The translations under genes were made by a program, and so were the position numbers. A stretch of DNA of 64,000 nt from an uncultured Eubacteriales bacterium. Lineage in GTDB: Bacteria; Bacillota; Clostridia; Christensenellales; Borkfalkiaceae. Below the pieces are notes generated by a model, which saw only the letters and a list, made by a program, of their open reading frames with translations, was not told the origin of the DNA and ran no database searches. The stretch covers positions 1 through 64,000 of the forward strand of contig UQHL01000016.1 in the NCBI GenBank assembly GCA_900540805.1, written 5' to 3'. Positions 7,498 to 15,864 of the stretch are shown here, piece by piece; the stretch's first letter is position 1; every line of letters starts with the position of its first letter.

Positions 7498-8919
7498 TCA
7501 GACGGGATAGACGTTTCCCTTGGCGAGATCTCTGTCCACGCCGTCTTTCTGCGCTTCTCTCCATTTGAAGAAGTTTTCCGCTACCTGTTCGAACACGGCA
7601 TAGGAAAGCACGTCCTCTTCCTTTTCGTAATAGCCCATTTCGATAACTTTTTTCTTTACTTCTTCGTATTCGGGCTTCAGATCGTCCGCGGGGCGATAGG
7701 TAATTCTCCCGGCGTCGCCGAGAACCTTTTTCGCCACCTCTTCGTCGATAGGCATCGGCAGCTTGCCGTACTTGCCCGCAAAAAGGTCCTTCGTCTCCTT
7801 CGTGACCATTTTATAGCGTTCGCCCATAATGACGTTGAGCACGGCCTGCGTGCCGACAATCTGGGAGGAAGGCGTCACCAGAGGCGGATATCCGCAGTCC
7901 TTTCTTACGTTGGGAACCTCGGCGAGACACTCCATCAGTTTATCTTCCTTGCCCGCTTTCTTCAGCTGATTGATGAGATTGGAAAGCATGCCGCCGGGTA
8001 CCTGATAAATAAGGGTGTTTACGTCGATTCCCTTTACCTTGTCGGTAAGAATGCCGTCGTCCTTGAGCCGCTTTTCCACTTTCTTGAAATGCTGGACGAT
8101 CGGAAGAAGCTTTTCGATCTCAATCCCCGTATCGTAGCCCGTGCCCTTAAGGGTAGCCACCAGAGGTTCGGTCGCAGGCTGGGAGGTACCGTTGCCGAGA
8201 GGCGACAGCGCCGTATCCACGATATCGACGCCCGCGAGGATCGCCATGAGATATACCATATCGCCCGTACCCGTGGTATTGTGCGTATGCAGGTGCAGCT
8301 TGGTTTCGGGACGAAGTTCCGCTTTCAGGGCCTTGACCAAATCATAAACGTCGAAAGGAAGAAGCAGATTGGCCATATCCTTGAGACAGATGTTGTCCGC
8401 GCCCATATCTTCGAGCTGCTTGCCGAGCTTTACGAAATATTCCTTCGTATAGACGGGGCCCGTCGTATAGCAAATCGTGGCTTCACAGACGCCGCCGTAT
8501 TTTTTGATGGCCTTCATCGAGGTTTCGAGATTTCTCGGATCGTTGAGCGCGTCGAAAACACGCACGACGCCGACGCCGTTCCCGATGGATTTTTCAACAA
8601 ACTTTTCGACGAGATCGTCCGCATAGTGACGATACCCCAAAAGGTTTTGGCCTCTCAAAAGCATCTGAATCGGCGTCTTTTTGAGATGAGCCTTCAAAAT
8701 CCTCAGCCTTTCCCAGGGATCCTCGTTGAGGAAACGCAGACAGGAGTCAAACGTAGCTCCGCCCCACGCTTCGAGGGAATAATAGCCGATATCGTCGAGC
8801 TGTTCCAGGACGGGCAGCATTTCGTCGAGGCGCATTCTCGTCGCGGCCTGCGACTGATGGGCGTCGCGCAGAATCGTTTCCGTAATCAATACTTTTCTGT
8901 TTTCAGTTTTTATTTCCAT
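7498..8919 (-). CDS. oadA: Pyruvate/oxaloacetate carboxyltransferase subunit (OadA/PycB/5S-like), without biotin domain
   Basis: Biotin-dependent carboxyltransferase of the DRE-TIM metallolyase family, 473 residues. It moves CO2 between oxaloacetate/pyruvate and carboxybiotin. Family features are ILRDAHQSQAATRMR near the N-terminus, the LHLHTHNTTG metal-binding histidines and the catalytic lysine in NICLKDMANLL. It ends after the post-TIM-barrel region and has no BCCP domain, so it resembles the 5S subunit of transcarboxylase; the carrier is the separate gene at 10161. The ATG at 8919 with GAGGTG upstream is preferred over a GTG at 8931. It is the last gene of the five-gene operon, 21 nt after the beta subunit. 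Confidence 0.92.
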   Translation of the reverse strand: MEIKTENRKVLITETILRDAHQSQAATRMRLDEMLPVLEQLDDIGYYSLEAWGGATFDSCLRFLNEDPWERLRILKAHLKKTPIQMLLRGQNLLGYRHYADDLVEKFVEKSIGNGVGVVRVFDALNDPRNLETSMKAIKKYGGVCEATICYTTGPVYTKEYFVKLGKQLEDMGADNICLKDMANLLLPFDVYDLVKALKAELRPETKLHLHTHNTTGTGDMVYLMAILAGVDIVDTALSPLGNGTSQPATEPLVATLKGTGYDTGIEIEKLLPIVQHFKKVEKRLKDDGILTDKVKGIDVNTLIYQVPGGMLSNLINQLKKAGKEDKLMECLAEVPNVRKDCGYPPLVTPSSQIVGTQAVLNVIMGERYKMVTKETKDLFAGKYGKLPMPIDEEVAKKVLGDAGRITYRPADDLKPEYEEVKKKVIEMGYYEKEEDVLSYAVFEQVAENFFKWREAQKDGVDRDLAKGNVYPV

Positions 8920-8940
8920 AATCGTTTTCACCTCTATACA

Positions 8941-10140
8941 TTAAAACAACGACAGCAGGAAGCCTGCGGCGAGCGCGGAGCCGATAACCCCCGCGACGTT
9001 AGGCCCCATAGCGTGCATCAGCAAGTGATTGCTCGGGTCGGCTTCCCGCCCTACGTCTTCGGAAATACGCGCCGCCATAGGCACCGCCGATACGCCCGCG
9101 CTTCCGATCAGGGGATTGATCTTTCCCTTGGAAAGCTTGCACATCAGTCTGCCCATCAGAAGTCCGCCGATCGTGGCGAACACAAACGCCATCAGACCGA
9201 GCAGAATAATTTTTATCGTGGACCACGTGAGGAACACGTCGCCGAACGCTTTACTGCCGACGCATACGCCGAGGAAGATAGTAACCGTGTTCATCAGTCC
9301 GTTCTGAGCCTGCGAGGAAAGGCGTTCCGCAACGCACGATTCGCGCAGAATATTGCCGAGCATGAGCATACCCAAAAGCGGCAGCGCGTCGGGAAGCAGA
9401 ATCCCCACCACCAGCGTGACGAGTATGGGAAAGATGATCTTTTCCAGCTTGCTGACCGAACGAAGCTGCTTCATTTTAATCAATCTTTCCTTTTTGGGAA
9501 CCAGCAGCCGCATCAAAGGCTTCTGAATAATCGGGATCAAAGCCATGTACGAATAAGCGGCGATCGCGATTGCGGACAGCAGATCCTCGTTGGTAAAGCC
9601 GGAGAGCATCTGGGTCACGTAGAGCGCCGTAGGGCCGTCCGCACCGCCGATAATGGCAATCGAACACGCGGCCGCGATATCGAAGCCGAGCACCACGCCG
9701 AAAATGAGCGCGATAAAAATGCCCAGCTGTGCCGCAGCGCCGATAAACATGCTTTTCGGATTGGAAATCAGCGGTCCGAAATCGGTCATTGCCCCGATTC
9801 CGAGGAAAATGAGCGGCGGATAAATAACCTTTTGGACTCCGTAGAAGAGATACCACAAAAGGCCTCTCGATTCCGCGATGACGTTATCATACGTATGCGC
9901 GTCGCCGGGGTTATATTTTCCCCAAAGAACGTCATACGCGCCCGGTATATTGATCAGGAACATACCGAAAGCGATAGGCAGAAGCAACAGCGGCTCAAAC
10001 TTTTTTACGATTGCGAGATAGAACAGGATAAACGAAATCAAAAGCATGACATAATTCTGCCACGTTCCGTTCGCAAGTCCCGAAGATTCCCACAATCCCT
10101 TCAGCATCTCGCCGACATTAACGAGTAAATTTTGCGTCAT
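8941..10140 (-). CDS. oadB: Sodium-ion-translocating decarboxylase beta subunit (OadB/MmdB/GcdB)
   Basis: Multi-span membrane protein of 399 residues that decarboxylates carboxybiotin and pumps Na+ outward. The family signature IGGADGPTALYVTQML lies around residues 160-176, and a second conserved stretch is PLIGSAGVSAVPMAARIS near the C-terminus. The ATG has GAGGAG upstream. It is the membrane heart of a decarboxylase whose other parts are encoded on both sides. Confidence 0.95.
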   Translation of the reverse strand: MTQNLLVNVGEMLKGLWESSGLANGTWQNYVMLLISFILFYLAIVKKFEPLLLLPIAFGMFLINIPGAYDVLWGKYNPGDAHTYDNVIAESRGLLWYLFYGVQKVIYPPLIFLGIGAMTDFGPLISNPKSMFIGAAAQLGIFIALIFGVVLGFDIAAACSIAIIGGADGPTALYVTQMLSGFTNEDLLSAIAIAAYSYMALIPIIQKPLMRLLVPKKERLIKMKQLRSVSKLEKIIFPILVTLVVGILLPDALPLLGMLMLGNILRESCVAERLSSQAQNGLMNTVTIFLGVCVGSKAFGDVFLTWSTIKIILLGLMAFVFATIGGLLMGRLMCKLSKGKINPLIGSAGVSAVPMAARISEDVGREADPSNHLLMHAMGPNVAGVIGSALAAGFLLSLF

Positions 10141-10160
10141 GGATAAGTCTCCTCAACGAT

Positions 10161-10538
10161 TCAGCCGATGACGGCGAGTACGGTATCGGATTCGACGTTT
10201 GCGCCCTTCGCCACGCAGAAAGAAACGGTGCCGTCACAGGGAGCGGTGATGTCGTTGTCCATTTTCATGGCTTCCAAAACGAGAAGGGGCTGATCCTTTT
10301 TCACCTGCGCGCCCTCGGCGACAAGCAGATTTTTAATGAGTCCGGGGAAAGGAGAAACGACTTTTTCTCCGTTTGCAGGAGTTGCTTTGGGCGCGGCCGC
10401 AACGGGTGCGGGCGCCGCCTGAGGAGCGGATACGGCCGCCTTTGGAGCCGCGGCAACGGGTGCGGACGCCGTAGCGCCGACTTCTTCCACGCCTACTTCA
10501 TAGCTTTTTCCATTGACAGTGATGACAAAATTACGCAT
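10161..10538 (-). CDS. Biotin carboxyl carrier subunit
   Basis: 125 residues. A short N-terminal segment (VITVNGKSYEVGVEEV) and an Ala/Pro-rich flexible linker (about residues 25-55) lead to a biotinyl/lipoyl domain with the biotinylation site EAMKMDN (Lys about residue 92). It matches MmdC/GcdC and the 1.3S subunit of transcarboxylase. It carries CO2 between the carboxyltransferase(s) and the OadB membrane subunit. It is 14 nt downstream of oadG. Confidence 0.93.
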   Translation of the reverse strand: MRNFVITVNGKSYEVGVEEVGATASAPVAAAPKAAVSAPQAAPAPVAAAPKATPANGEKVVSPFPGLIKNLLVAEGAQVKKDQPLLVLEAMKMDNDITAPCDGTVSFCVAKGANVESDTVLAVIG

Positions 10539-10552
10539 AATCTATTTTCTCC

Positions 10553-10915
10553 TTAAATTCTCTTGATTCTTTTCACCGTAAATTCGCACTTCGGCTTTTC
10601 TTTCGCGTAGTACGCCATGATTGCGGCGGTGATAACCGCAACCTCCTCCTCGGACAATCCGTCGCTTTCCTTTACGGGCGTCTCCTTGGGGACAACCGCA
10701 GGCTTCTGTTTCTTTTCGGCCTTTTGCGGCGCTTTTCCCGATACCTTGCGCATAATGTATCCCACCAGCCAGATAATGCCGACCAGCAGGGCGATGCCGA
10801 TAAATACTACGAGAAAGCCGAGCAAAGCGTCGATGGCCGCTTCGCCGATCCCTATATGTTTGGGATATCCGTTGGCGGCATTTTCACTTGTGACAACCAA
10901 AAAATTATTCAGCAT
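10553..10915 (-). CDS. oadG: Decarboxylase gamma/delta subunit (OadG/MmdD-like)
   Basis: A small membrane protein of 120 residues with one transmembrane helix (about 28-52, LLGFLVVFIGIALLVGIIWLVG), then a Lys/Pro-rich linker and a short C-terminal domain (SEEEVAVITAAIMAYY) common in this family. It is thought to hold the carboxyltransferase to the membrane and assist assembly. The position between the CoA-type carboxyltransferase and the biotin carrier matches the mmdA-D-C-B order of methylmalonyl-CoA decarboxylase clusters. Confidence 0.85.
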   Translation of the reverse strand: MLNNFLVVTSENAANGYPKHIGIGEAAIDALLGFLVVFIGIALLVGIIWLVGYIMRKVSGKAPQKAEKKQKPAVVPKETPVKESDGLSEEEVAVITAAIMAYYAKEKPKCEFTVKRIKRI

Positions 10916-10926
10916 AATCCCCTCGT

Positions 10927-12297
10927 TTACTTCGCGAGCATCTGCAGGGAAGCGATCAGATATTGTTTTACAAACTGAGGCTCGATGATCGCGTCGATAT
11001 AGCCGTTCTTCGCTGCGTTGACGGGATCGGAATTCTCGTCCGCATATTTCGCCGAAAGAGCCGCCTTATCCGCTTTTTCATCCCCAAGCTCCACGAGTGC
11101 GCCCTGAACGCTGTCGAAGAGCGCAATCTTTGCATTGGCAAACGCGCAGGTATAATCAAAGCCGACCGATTTTGCCGCAAACAGCGAATATCCCAGCCCC
11201 ACGGCCTTTTTATAAACCACCGCAATCTTCGCCGTGTCTATGGTGTCCAGCATATCGAGATACTCGGCCGCTTCCTTCATCACGCGGCTATTGTTGACGC
11301 ACATCGCAGGCTCGATGCCTTTTACGTCGGCGAAGGTGATAAACGGCAGCTGATAACAACAGGCTAGTTCGGCAAAGCTTCTGATTTTCGCAAGCTTCGC
11401 CGCGGTAAGCTCCACGCCGTTTTCGCCGCCGTCGAATACGACCGCCGCGACCGAAATGCCGCCGATACGCCCCAAAACCGTCCTGACTTCCTTTTCACCG
11501 TCCATGCCGACTTCGATGGGTTCCTCAAAAACGGAAAGAAGCTTTTCCGCCGTCGGCGTCCCCTCATTGAGGGCCGTCACAGGCTCGTTGAGTTCGGCAT
11601 CGATCATGGGCATTTCCAACAGCTCGCTGATCGCCGCAATCTTTGCCTTGATTTCTGCGATATCCTTTACCTCAAAAGCGGGAATGCCCGTCTTATCCAA
11701 TGCTTTGGCTCCGCCGACTTCTTCCTTGGGAAGATTCTTCCCCGACTTTGCGGAAAGCACCAACGGACTGTTGACTGCCAAAACGCTTTTCTTTTCCAGG
11801 AAGAAAGAGAAATCCGCTATCGCGGCGAGCATGGCTGCCGAGCCGTAAACTTCGCCGTTTACGATCGCATACTGCGGGACGACGCCTTTAAGCTGCGTAC
11901 CTCTCATCAGAAGCTTTCCCAAGCCCTCCAGCACCGTGACCCCCTCGCCTACCTGTACACCCAGCGTATTCAACAGATAAATGACGGGAGTGGCGTTTTT
12001 CTCCGCAGCGTCCAGACACTTGGCGATTTTATCGCAGTTTGCCTTGGAAACTCCGCCCGAAAGCACCTTAAAATTCTGCGCGACAAGATAAAACGGGTAG
12101 CCGTTAACGGTAGCGAAACCGGTAATCACCCCTTCGCCCGCGGCGTCCTCCCCGTAAAACTCGTTTTTGGAAAAGCTGAACGCGGACAGCTCGACAAAGC
12201 TGTCTTCATCGACAAGCTCCTCGATCTGCTTGCGGATTTCCTTCCCCGCTTCCGCGATTTTAGCCTTTCTTTCTTGCAGTAATTGAAGTTTATCCAT
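10927..12297 (-). CDS. Divergent CoA-type carboxyltransferase (MmdA/12S-like)
   Basis: A crotonase-fold carboxyltransferase of 456 residues, shorter than the usual 510 or so of MmdA/PccB. The family outline is clear: GEGVITGFATVNGYPFYLVAQNF near residues 53-75, then a second half-domain with VVYKKAVGLGYSLFAAKSVG. The expected NDSGGARIQEG motif is replaced by LLNTLGVQVGEG, so the N-terminal oxyanion-hole region is altered. By operon position it should decarboxylate or transcarboxylate an acyl-CoA (methylmalonyl-, malonyl- or glutaconyl-CoA); the substrate cannot be read from sequence. The start has GGAGGAG upstream. It is the first gene of the operon, behind the promoter at 12372-12400. Confidence 0.82.
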   Translation of the reverse strand: MDKLQLLQERKAKIAEAGKEIRKQIEELVDEDSFVELSAFSFSKNEFYGEDAAGEGVITGFATVNGYPFYLVAQNFKVLSGGVSKANCDKIAKCLDAAEKNATPVIYLLNTLGVQVGEGVTVLEGLGKLLMRGTQLKGVVPQYAIVNGEVYGSAAMLAAIADFSFFLEKKSVLAVNSPLVLSAKSGKNLPKEEVGGAKALDKTGIPAFEVKDIAEIKAKIAAISELLEMPMIDAELNEPVTALNEGTPTAEKLLSVFEEPIEVGMDGEKEVRTVLGRIGGISVAAVVFDGGENGVELTAAKLAKIRSFAELACCYQLPFITFADVKGIEPAMCVNNSRVMKEAAEYLDMLDTIDTAKIAVVYKKAVGLGYSLFAAKSVGFDYTCAFANAKIALFDSVQGALVELGDEKADKAALSAKYADENSDPVNAAKNGYIDAIIEPQFVKQYLIASLQMLAK

Positions 12298-12371
12298 AAT
12301 GTCTCCTCCAAGAAAAGTCGGTTGTTAAAAAATCGGTTTCAATATTTTTTGCCCAATTTCTACCGAATACC

Positions 12372-12400
12372 ATTATAACTTAAATAAAGGAAAAAAGCAA
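12372..12400 (-). promoter_or_regulatory. Promoter of the decarboxylase operon
   Basis: TTGCTT (12395-12400), 17-nt spacer, TATAAT (12372-12377), about 75 nt before the first start codon. The -35 box is weak, the -10 perfect. Confidence 0.6.
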
Positions 12401-12447
12401 GCCCTGTATGCCAATATTCTTTCGCATTTTTTCCATTTTTTTATATA

Positions 12448-12499
12448 AAAATCGACAATGCGTTTTTTTCAGCTTTTCGCCATTCGCATTGTCGATTTT
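12448..12499 (-). terminator. Terminator after the VTT gene
   Basis: A perfect 15-bp inverted repeat (12448-12462 and 12485-12499) with a 22-nt loop, followed on the minus strand by TTTTTATAT. It lies 90 nt past the VTT stop codon. The rest of the stretch from 12401 to 12588 is AT-rich and shows no gene. Confidence 0.6.
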
Positions 12500-12588
12500 C
12501 ATCAATTTTATTATTCGTGAAAAGAATTACAGCAAAAATTGGCTCTATTGCAGTATATTCATTTTTTCGTCGTTTTATAAAAAATTTC

Positions 12589-13584
12589 TTATTCTTTGTC
12601 TTTCTCCTTTTCATCTGCCGATTTTCCGGAGGCTTTACCCGCTTTTTTACGGCGGGCGAATTTGAACTTTTTATTGAACCAGGAATTGATCGCGTCCATA
12701 TTTTTATAGAGAAACACAAACGCGGCTACCAGCGCCGCTATCAAAACCGCCCAGATGAGGATTCCCCACCAGGTATTGAACGGAATAAAATTGACGGAAT
12801 AGCAGGTGCCGGCGATACCGATCAAGCGGGCAAAAACGATCATGACGACAAAATACTGCCAGGTCATGGAGGAGAGCCCGGCCACGAAACAGAGCATATC
12901 GTCGGGAAAAAGCGGCAACATAAACATAGCCGTAAGGATAAAATTATCCTTCCCCTTAACCTTTTTCAGCCATTTATCGAGGTCCTCCTTCCCCACCATC
13001 CAGGCGACCGCCTTATATCCGATCTTTCTGCCTATGATAAAAGCCGTCAGCGAACCGAGAATGATCCCTACCAGACTGCACAGCATGGCTTTTGTCGGGC
13101 CGAACAGAGCCACGCCCGCCACAGTGCTGACAAATCCCGGAATAGGCAAAACAACGACCTGAAGATATTGCAGAACGATATAGAGAAGAGGCATCCAGCC
13201 GCCCGCACTTTCGAGATATTCCTTATAACGGTCGGGGCTTTGAAAAATTTCGAGAAATCCCGTCTTCTGAAGGATAAACAGCAAGACCAAAAAAAACAAC
13301 AGAAGCAGATAACCGCTGAAAAGCACTCTGTATATCGAGCTTTTTCCCCTTGCAGCAAAGAAAATCGCCAGCAGACAATAGGCGACGGTCAACCCGACGA
13401 CGAGGGGCAGAAGCCAGGAAAGGTTTTTGGCGATAAAACCCGTCTTAAAATATTTCAGGCATAAAACCTCGAAAACGATACAGACCGCCGTCAATGCCAG
13501 CGAAGAAAGCGAGCTGAATAAAACTCCCTTCGCGGAAACTTCTTCTTTCCTTTTATGGGAATTATGAACTTCTTTGTCTTTCAT
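12589..13584 (-). CDS. VTT-domain (TVP38/TMEM64, DedA-like) membrane protein
   Basis: 331 residues with about seven hydrophobic segments. The VTT core is IPGFVSTVAGVALFGPTKA followed by GIILGSLTAFIIGRKIG. A Lys/Arg/Glu-rich C-terminal tail and a polar N-terminus flank the membrane part. Members are linked to lipid scrambling and membrane homeostasis, but the role of this subfamily is not settled. The ATG at 13584 is preferred; GGGG lies about 10 nt upstream. Upstream (13588-13690) are TATAAT boxes at two places with weak -35 partners. Confidence 0.85.
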   Translation of the reverse strand: MKDKEVHNSHKRKEEVSAKGVLFSSLSSLALTAVCIVFEVLCLKYFKTGFIAKNLSWLLPLVVGLTVAYCLLAIFFAARGKSSIYRVLFSGYLLLLFFLVLLFILQKTGFLEIFQSPDRYKEYLESAGGWMPLLYIVLQYLQVVVLPIPGFVSTVAGVALFGPTKAMLCSLVGIILGSLTAFIIGRKIGYKAVAWMVGKEDLDKWLKKVKGKDNFILTAMFMLPLFPDDMLCFVAGLSSMTWQYFVVMIVFARLIGIAGTCYSVNFIPFNTWWGILIWAVLIAALVAAFVFLYKNMDAINSWFNKKFKFARRKKAGKASGKSADEKEKDKE

Positions 13585-13690
13585 CAAATTTACCCCGTCG
13601 GTCGGTCGATCGCTTATGTTATAAATAGATCGTTAATATATTATAGCTCTTCTTTGACGAAAATATTATAGTCATGTTAAAATATCGTGT

Positions 13691-14161
13691 TTATTCTTTT
13701 GGTTTTTCCGCGGAAGCAGAGCCTCTTAAGCTGCAGATCGCGGCTCGCGCCAGCTCGTCGCAGCGATTGTTCAGCTCGTTATCAGCGTGTCCTGCAACCT
13801 TATGGAAAGTCACTTCGTGGTCTGTCGTCAAGTCGTACAGTTCACGCCAAAGATCTTCATTTAACACAGGCTTGCCGTCCGCCTTTTTCCAGCCGTTTTT
13901 TCGCCAGCCGTAAATCCAGCCGCTCGCAAAAGCGTTGACTGTATAGGCCGAATCGCTATACACATCTACTTTACAGGGATATTTCAGCCGTTTAAGCCCC
14001 ACGATTACGGCCATTACTTCCATGCGATTGTTCGTCGTGGAAAGTTCTCCGCCGTTATATTCCCTCTTTATATCGCCGTAAATGAGAATTCCCGCATAAC
14101 CGCCGATCCCCGGATTTCCGGAACAGGCGCCGTCGGTGTATAAGGTGACTTGCTTTTTCAT
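13691..14161 (-). CDS. rnhA: Ribonuclease HI
   Basis: 156 residues, normal RNase H1 length. It cuts RNA in RNA-DNA hybrids in the cytosol, clearing primers and R-loops. The catalytic carboxylates are visible: Asp in YTDGACSGNPG, Glu in NRMEVMA, Asp in DSAYTVNAF and the C-terminal HADNELNNRCDELAR with the conserved His and Asp. The ATG has AAGGAA 7 nt upstream. The tRNA-Trp gene is divergent from it. Confidence 0.96.
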   Translation of the reverse strand: MKKQVTLYTDGACSGNPGIGGYAGILIYGDIKREYNGGELSTTNNRMEVMAVIVGLKRLKYPCKVDVYSDSAYTVNAFASGWIYGWRKNGWKKADGKPVLNEDLWRELYDLTTDHEVTFHKVAGHADNELNNRCDELARAAICSLRGSASAEKPKE

Positions 14162-14221
14162 GTGATTTCCTTATAGTTTTTGAAAATTTTGAAATTCCGC
14201 AGTGATTTTCCCGAAAAACAA

Positions 14222-14250
14222 TTGACAAACAAATTTTTTTATTATATAAT
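14222..14250 (+). promoter_or_regulatory. Perfect-consensus promoter of tRNA-Trp
   Basis: TTGACA (14222-14227), 17-nt spacer, TATAAT (14245-14250), 13 nt before the mature 5' end of the tRNA. Confidence 0.88.
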
Positions 14251-14263
14251 GGCTACGTTGTTT

Positions 14264-14338
14264 AGGGGAGTGGCTCAACGGTAGAGTAGCGGTCTCCAAA
14301 ACCGTAGGTTGCGTGTTCGAATCGCGTCTCCCCTGCCA
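14264..14338 (+). tRNA. trnW: tRNA-Trp (CCA anticodon)
   Basis: The cloverleaf folds by eye. Acceptor AGGGGAG pairs with CTCCCCT; D arm GCTC/GAGT; anticodon stem GCGGT/ACCGT with loop CTCCAAA, giving anticodon CCA; T loop TTCGAAT. Discriminator base G73 and a genomically encoded CCA end follow. It is a one-gene unit with its own promoter and terminator. Confidence 0.96.
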
Positions 14339-14341
14339 TAC

Positions 14342-14380
14342 AGTTCCAACCACAATATATTGTGGTTGGAACTTTTTTTA
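14342..14380 (+). terminator. Terminator of tRNA-Trp
   Basis: A perfect 32-nt palindrome (16-bp stem, 14342-14373) is followed by a run of seven T on the plus strand. The minus side has no T run, so it should act only for the tRNA. Confidence 0.9.
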
Positions 14381-14480
14381 TCGTGAGACATTGACTGTCT
14401 TTTATTTTGTCCGCATTTTGCCTAAAAATAAATTTCAAGGCTACTTTTCAGGTATAAAAATCGCCGTTTTTACTTCCTAT

Positions 14481-14509
14481 ATTGTAGCTTAAATATCTAT
14501 GAAAGTCAA
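14481..14509 (-). promoter_or_regulatory. Candidate leftward promoter facing tRNA-Trp
   Basis: TTGACT (14504-14509), 17-nt spacer, TACAAT (14481-14486). It would transcribe across the antisense strand of tRNA-Trp towards rnhA. The surrounding stretch 14381-14650 is AT-rich, and I see no gene in it. Confidence 0.4.
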
Positions 14510-14645
14510 TTCAAAATATCCCTTCCAAGCATTTTGAACTTTATTCTTTTTGAACAATTTTATGATAAAAACCTCGAAGTCGGCTATAGAATAAAGCAAT
14601 TATTAAATTTACAGCCTCTATGCTCACGTTCTCCAAACGGTCGGA

Positions 14646-14676
14646 ATAAAAACAGCCGCGGTCAAACGACCGCGGC
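14646..14676 (-). terminator. Terminator of the diaminopentanoate-dehydrogenase-like gene
   Basis: A 9-bp GC-rich perfect stem (GCCGCGGTC / GACCGCGGC, 14655-14676) is followed on the minus strand by TGTTTTTATT, 24 nt after the stop codon. Confidence 0.85.
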
Positions 14677-14700
14677 AAACATATGCTTCAAAATATAAAA

Positions 14701-15726
14701 TTATAATTCGTAATGCATGGGATTTGTGAGATAATGGATCTCGTCGAGCTCGTCCGCCGTAACGTACCCCGCAGGAGCGTTCAAAAGGGAAGGTATGCGA
14801 TTGACGACCGTCGCACAGGTATGCTCTACCGTAGCGGGCTTTACGACGTGGAATTCGGTATTCGGTTCGCCCGTGATCTTCCAGTCGCACATATCGCCGT
14901 CTTCGGGCCCATATACTTTGCCGATCGTCTCCTCTTCCACAACGATCCCCTGATACGTTTCGATCGTAACGACCGCCGACATACCGATACATTTCCCCGC
15001 TTTGATTTTCTTTCCCAAAGTCGAGCTGTAAATATCCTTATCGACGATATAGGGAACGTTTTCCTGCTTAATGGATTTAATCGTCAGGCCGAGCTTATTG
15101 CAAATCGCTTCAGCCGCGTTCCACGCATAGGAAGGAACGACTTCCGCAGGATGTGCAAGCTCCTTTTCAAATTCCTCTTTCGTCAGATCACAGCCGTGTG
15201 CCTTGGCGAGCGCCAAACCGTATTCATCTACATTATAGCTGTACGCGCCCTTGATTTTTTTAATCTCATGGCAGCCGCCAGCGACAAGCGCGACCATATT
15301 GATCCAGAAAATATCCTGCATGCCGCTTCCCGTGACCGTGCAGTTGTTTTCCTTGGCGAGAACGTCCAGCTTATTGGTGAGCGCGGCCGCCGTAGTCCAG
15401 GGATAAATCGCCTCCTCGCAGGTCGTAATGACGTTTATACCGCGCGTAACGCACTTTTCAACCTGTTCGTAAATATCCCCGACAAAACTGAACAGCGTTA
15501 CGATAGCGACGTCCGCGTCACATTCGTCGAGAACCTTATCCGCGTCTTTAGAAATCTGAACCCCCGTTTTTACGCCAAGCTCCGCAAAGTCGCCGACGTC
15601 CATGCCCAAAATTTCGGGATTTACGTCGATAGCCCCTACAATTTCCGCCCCTTTTGCGTGCAAATAACGCAAAATGTACTTGGACATTTTGCCGCATCCG
15701 TACTGTACTACTCTGATTCTTTTCAT
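14701..15726 (-). CDS. NAD(P)-dependent dehydrogenase, 2,4-diaminopentanoate dehydrogenase / dihydrodipicolinate reductase-like
   Basis: 341 residues. The N-terminal Rossmann motif is VVQYGCGKMSKYI, followed by AEIVGAIDVNPE; the middle has GINVITTCEEAIYPW and VTGSGMQDIFW, which fit the dihydrodipicolinate-reductase-like fold used by 2,4-diaminopentanoate dehydrogenase (ornithine fermentation). The substrate is not certain: no other ornithine-degradation genes are nearby. The ATG at 15726 has AAGGAG 7 nt upstream and lies downstream of the promoter at 15770-15798; longer readings would start inside that promoter. Transcribed alone, with its own terminator. Confidence 0.65.
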   Translation of the reverse strand: MKRIRVVQYGCGKMSKYILRYLHAKGAEIVGAIDVNPEILGMDVGDFAELGVKTGVQISKDADKVLDECDADVAIVTLFSFVGDIYEQVEKCVTRGINVITTCEEAIYPWTTAAALTNKLDVLAKENNCTVTGSGMQDIFWINMVALVAGGCHEIKKIKGAYSYNVDEYGLALAKAHGCDLTKEEFEKELAHPAEVVPSYAWNAAEAICNKLGLTIKSIKQENVPYIVDKDIYSSTLGKKIKAGKCIGMSAVVTIETYQGIVVEEETIGKVYGPEDGDMCDWKITGEPNTEFHVVKPATVEHTCATVVNRIPSLLNAPAGYVTADELDEIHYLTNPMHYEL

Positions 15727-15769
15727 GGCATTGCTCCTTGATTTTTTTGTATCGAAAGATACCATATAC

Positions 15770-15798
15770 AGTATAACACGGCAATATGCCTCTGTCAA
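15770..15798 (-). promoter_or_regulatory. Promoter of the diaminopentanoate-dehydrogenase-like gene
   Basis: TTGACA (15793-15798), 17-nt spacer, TATACT (15770-15775), about 45 nt before the start codon. Confidence 0.8.
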
Positions 15799-15864
15799 TC
15801 CCTATTTTTGGAAAATTTTGGTGATTTTTGTTACAACGCAAAAGCTTAAATCCTTAACACTCTT

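Noticed and set aside
7492..10128. An 878-codon plus-strand open frame opposite the decarboxylase genes
   Set aside because: It lies exactly antisense to three clearly conserved genes, has no ribosome site and reads as Arg/His-rich low-information sequence; it results from codon bias of the real genes.
15727..15798. Longer start of the diaminopentanoate-dehydrogenase-like gene
   Set aside because: It falls within the -35/-10 promoter and before the AAGGAG site.
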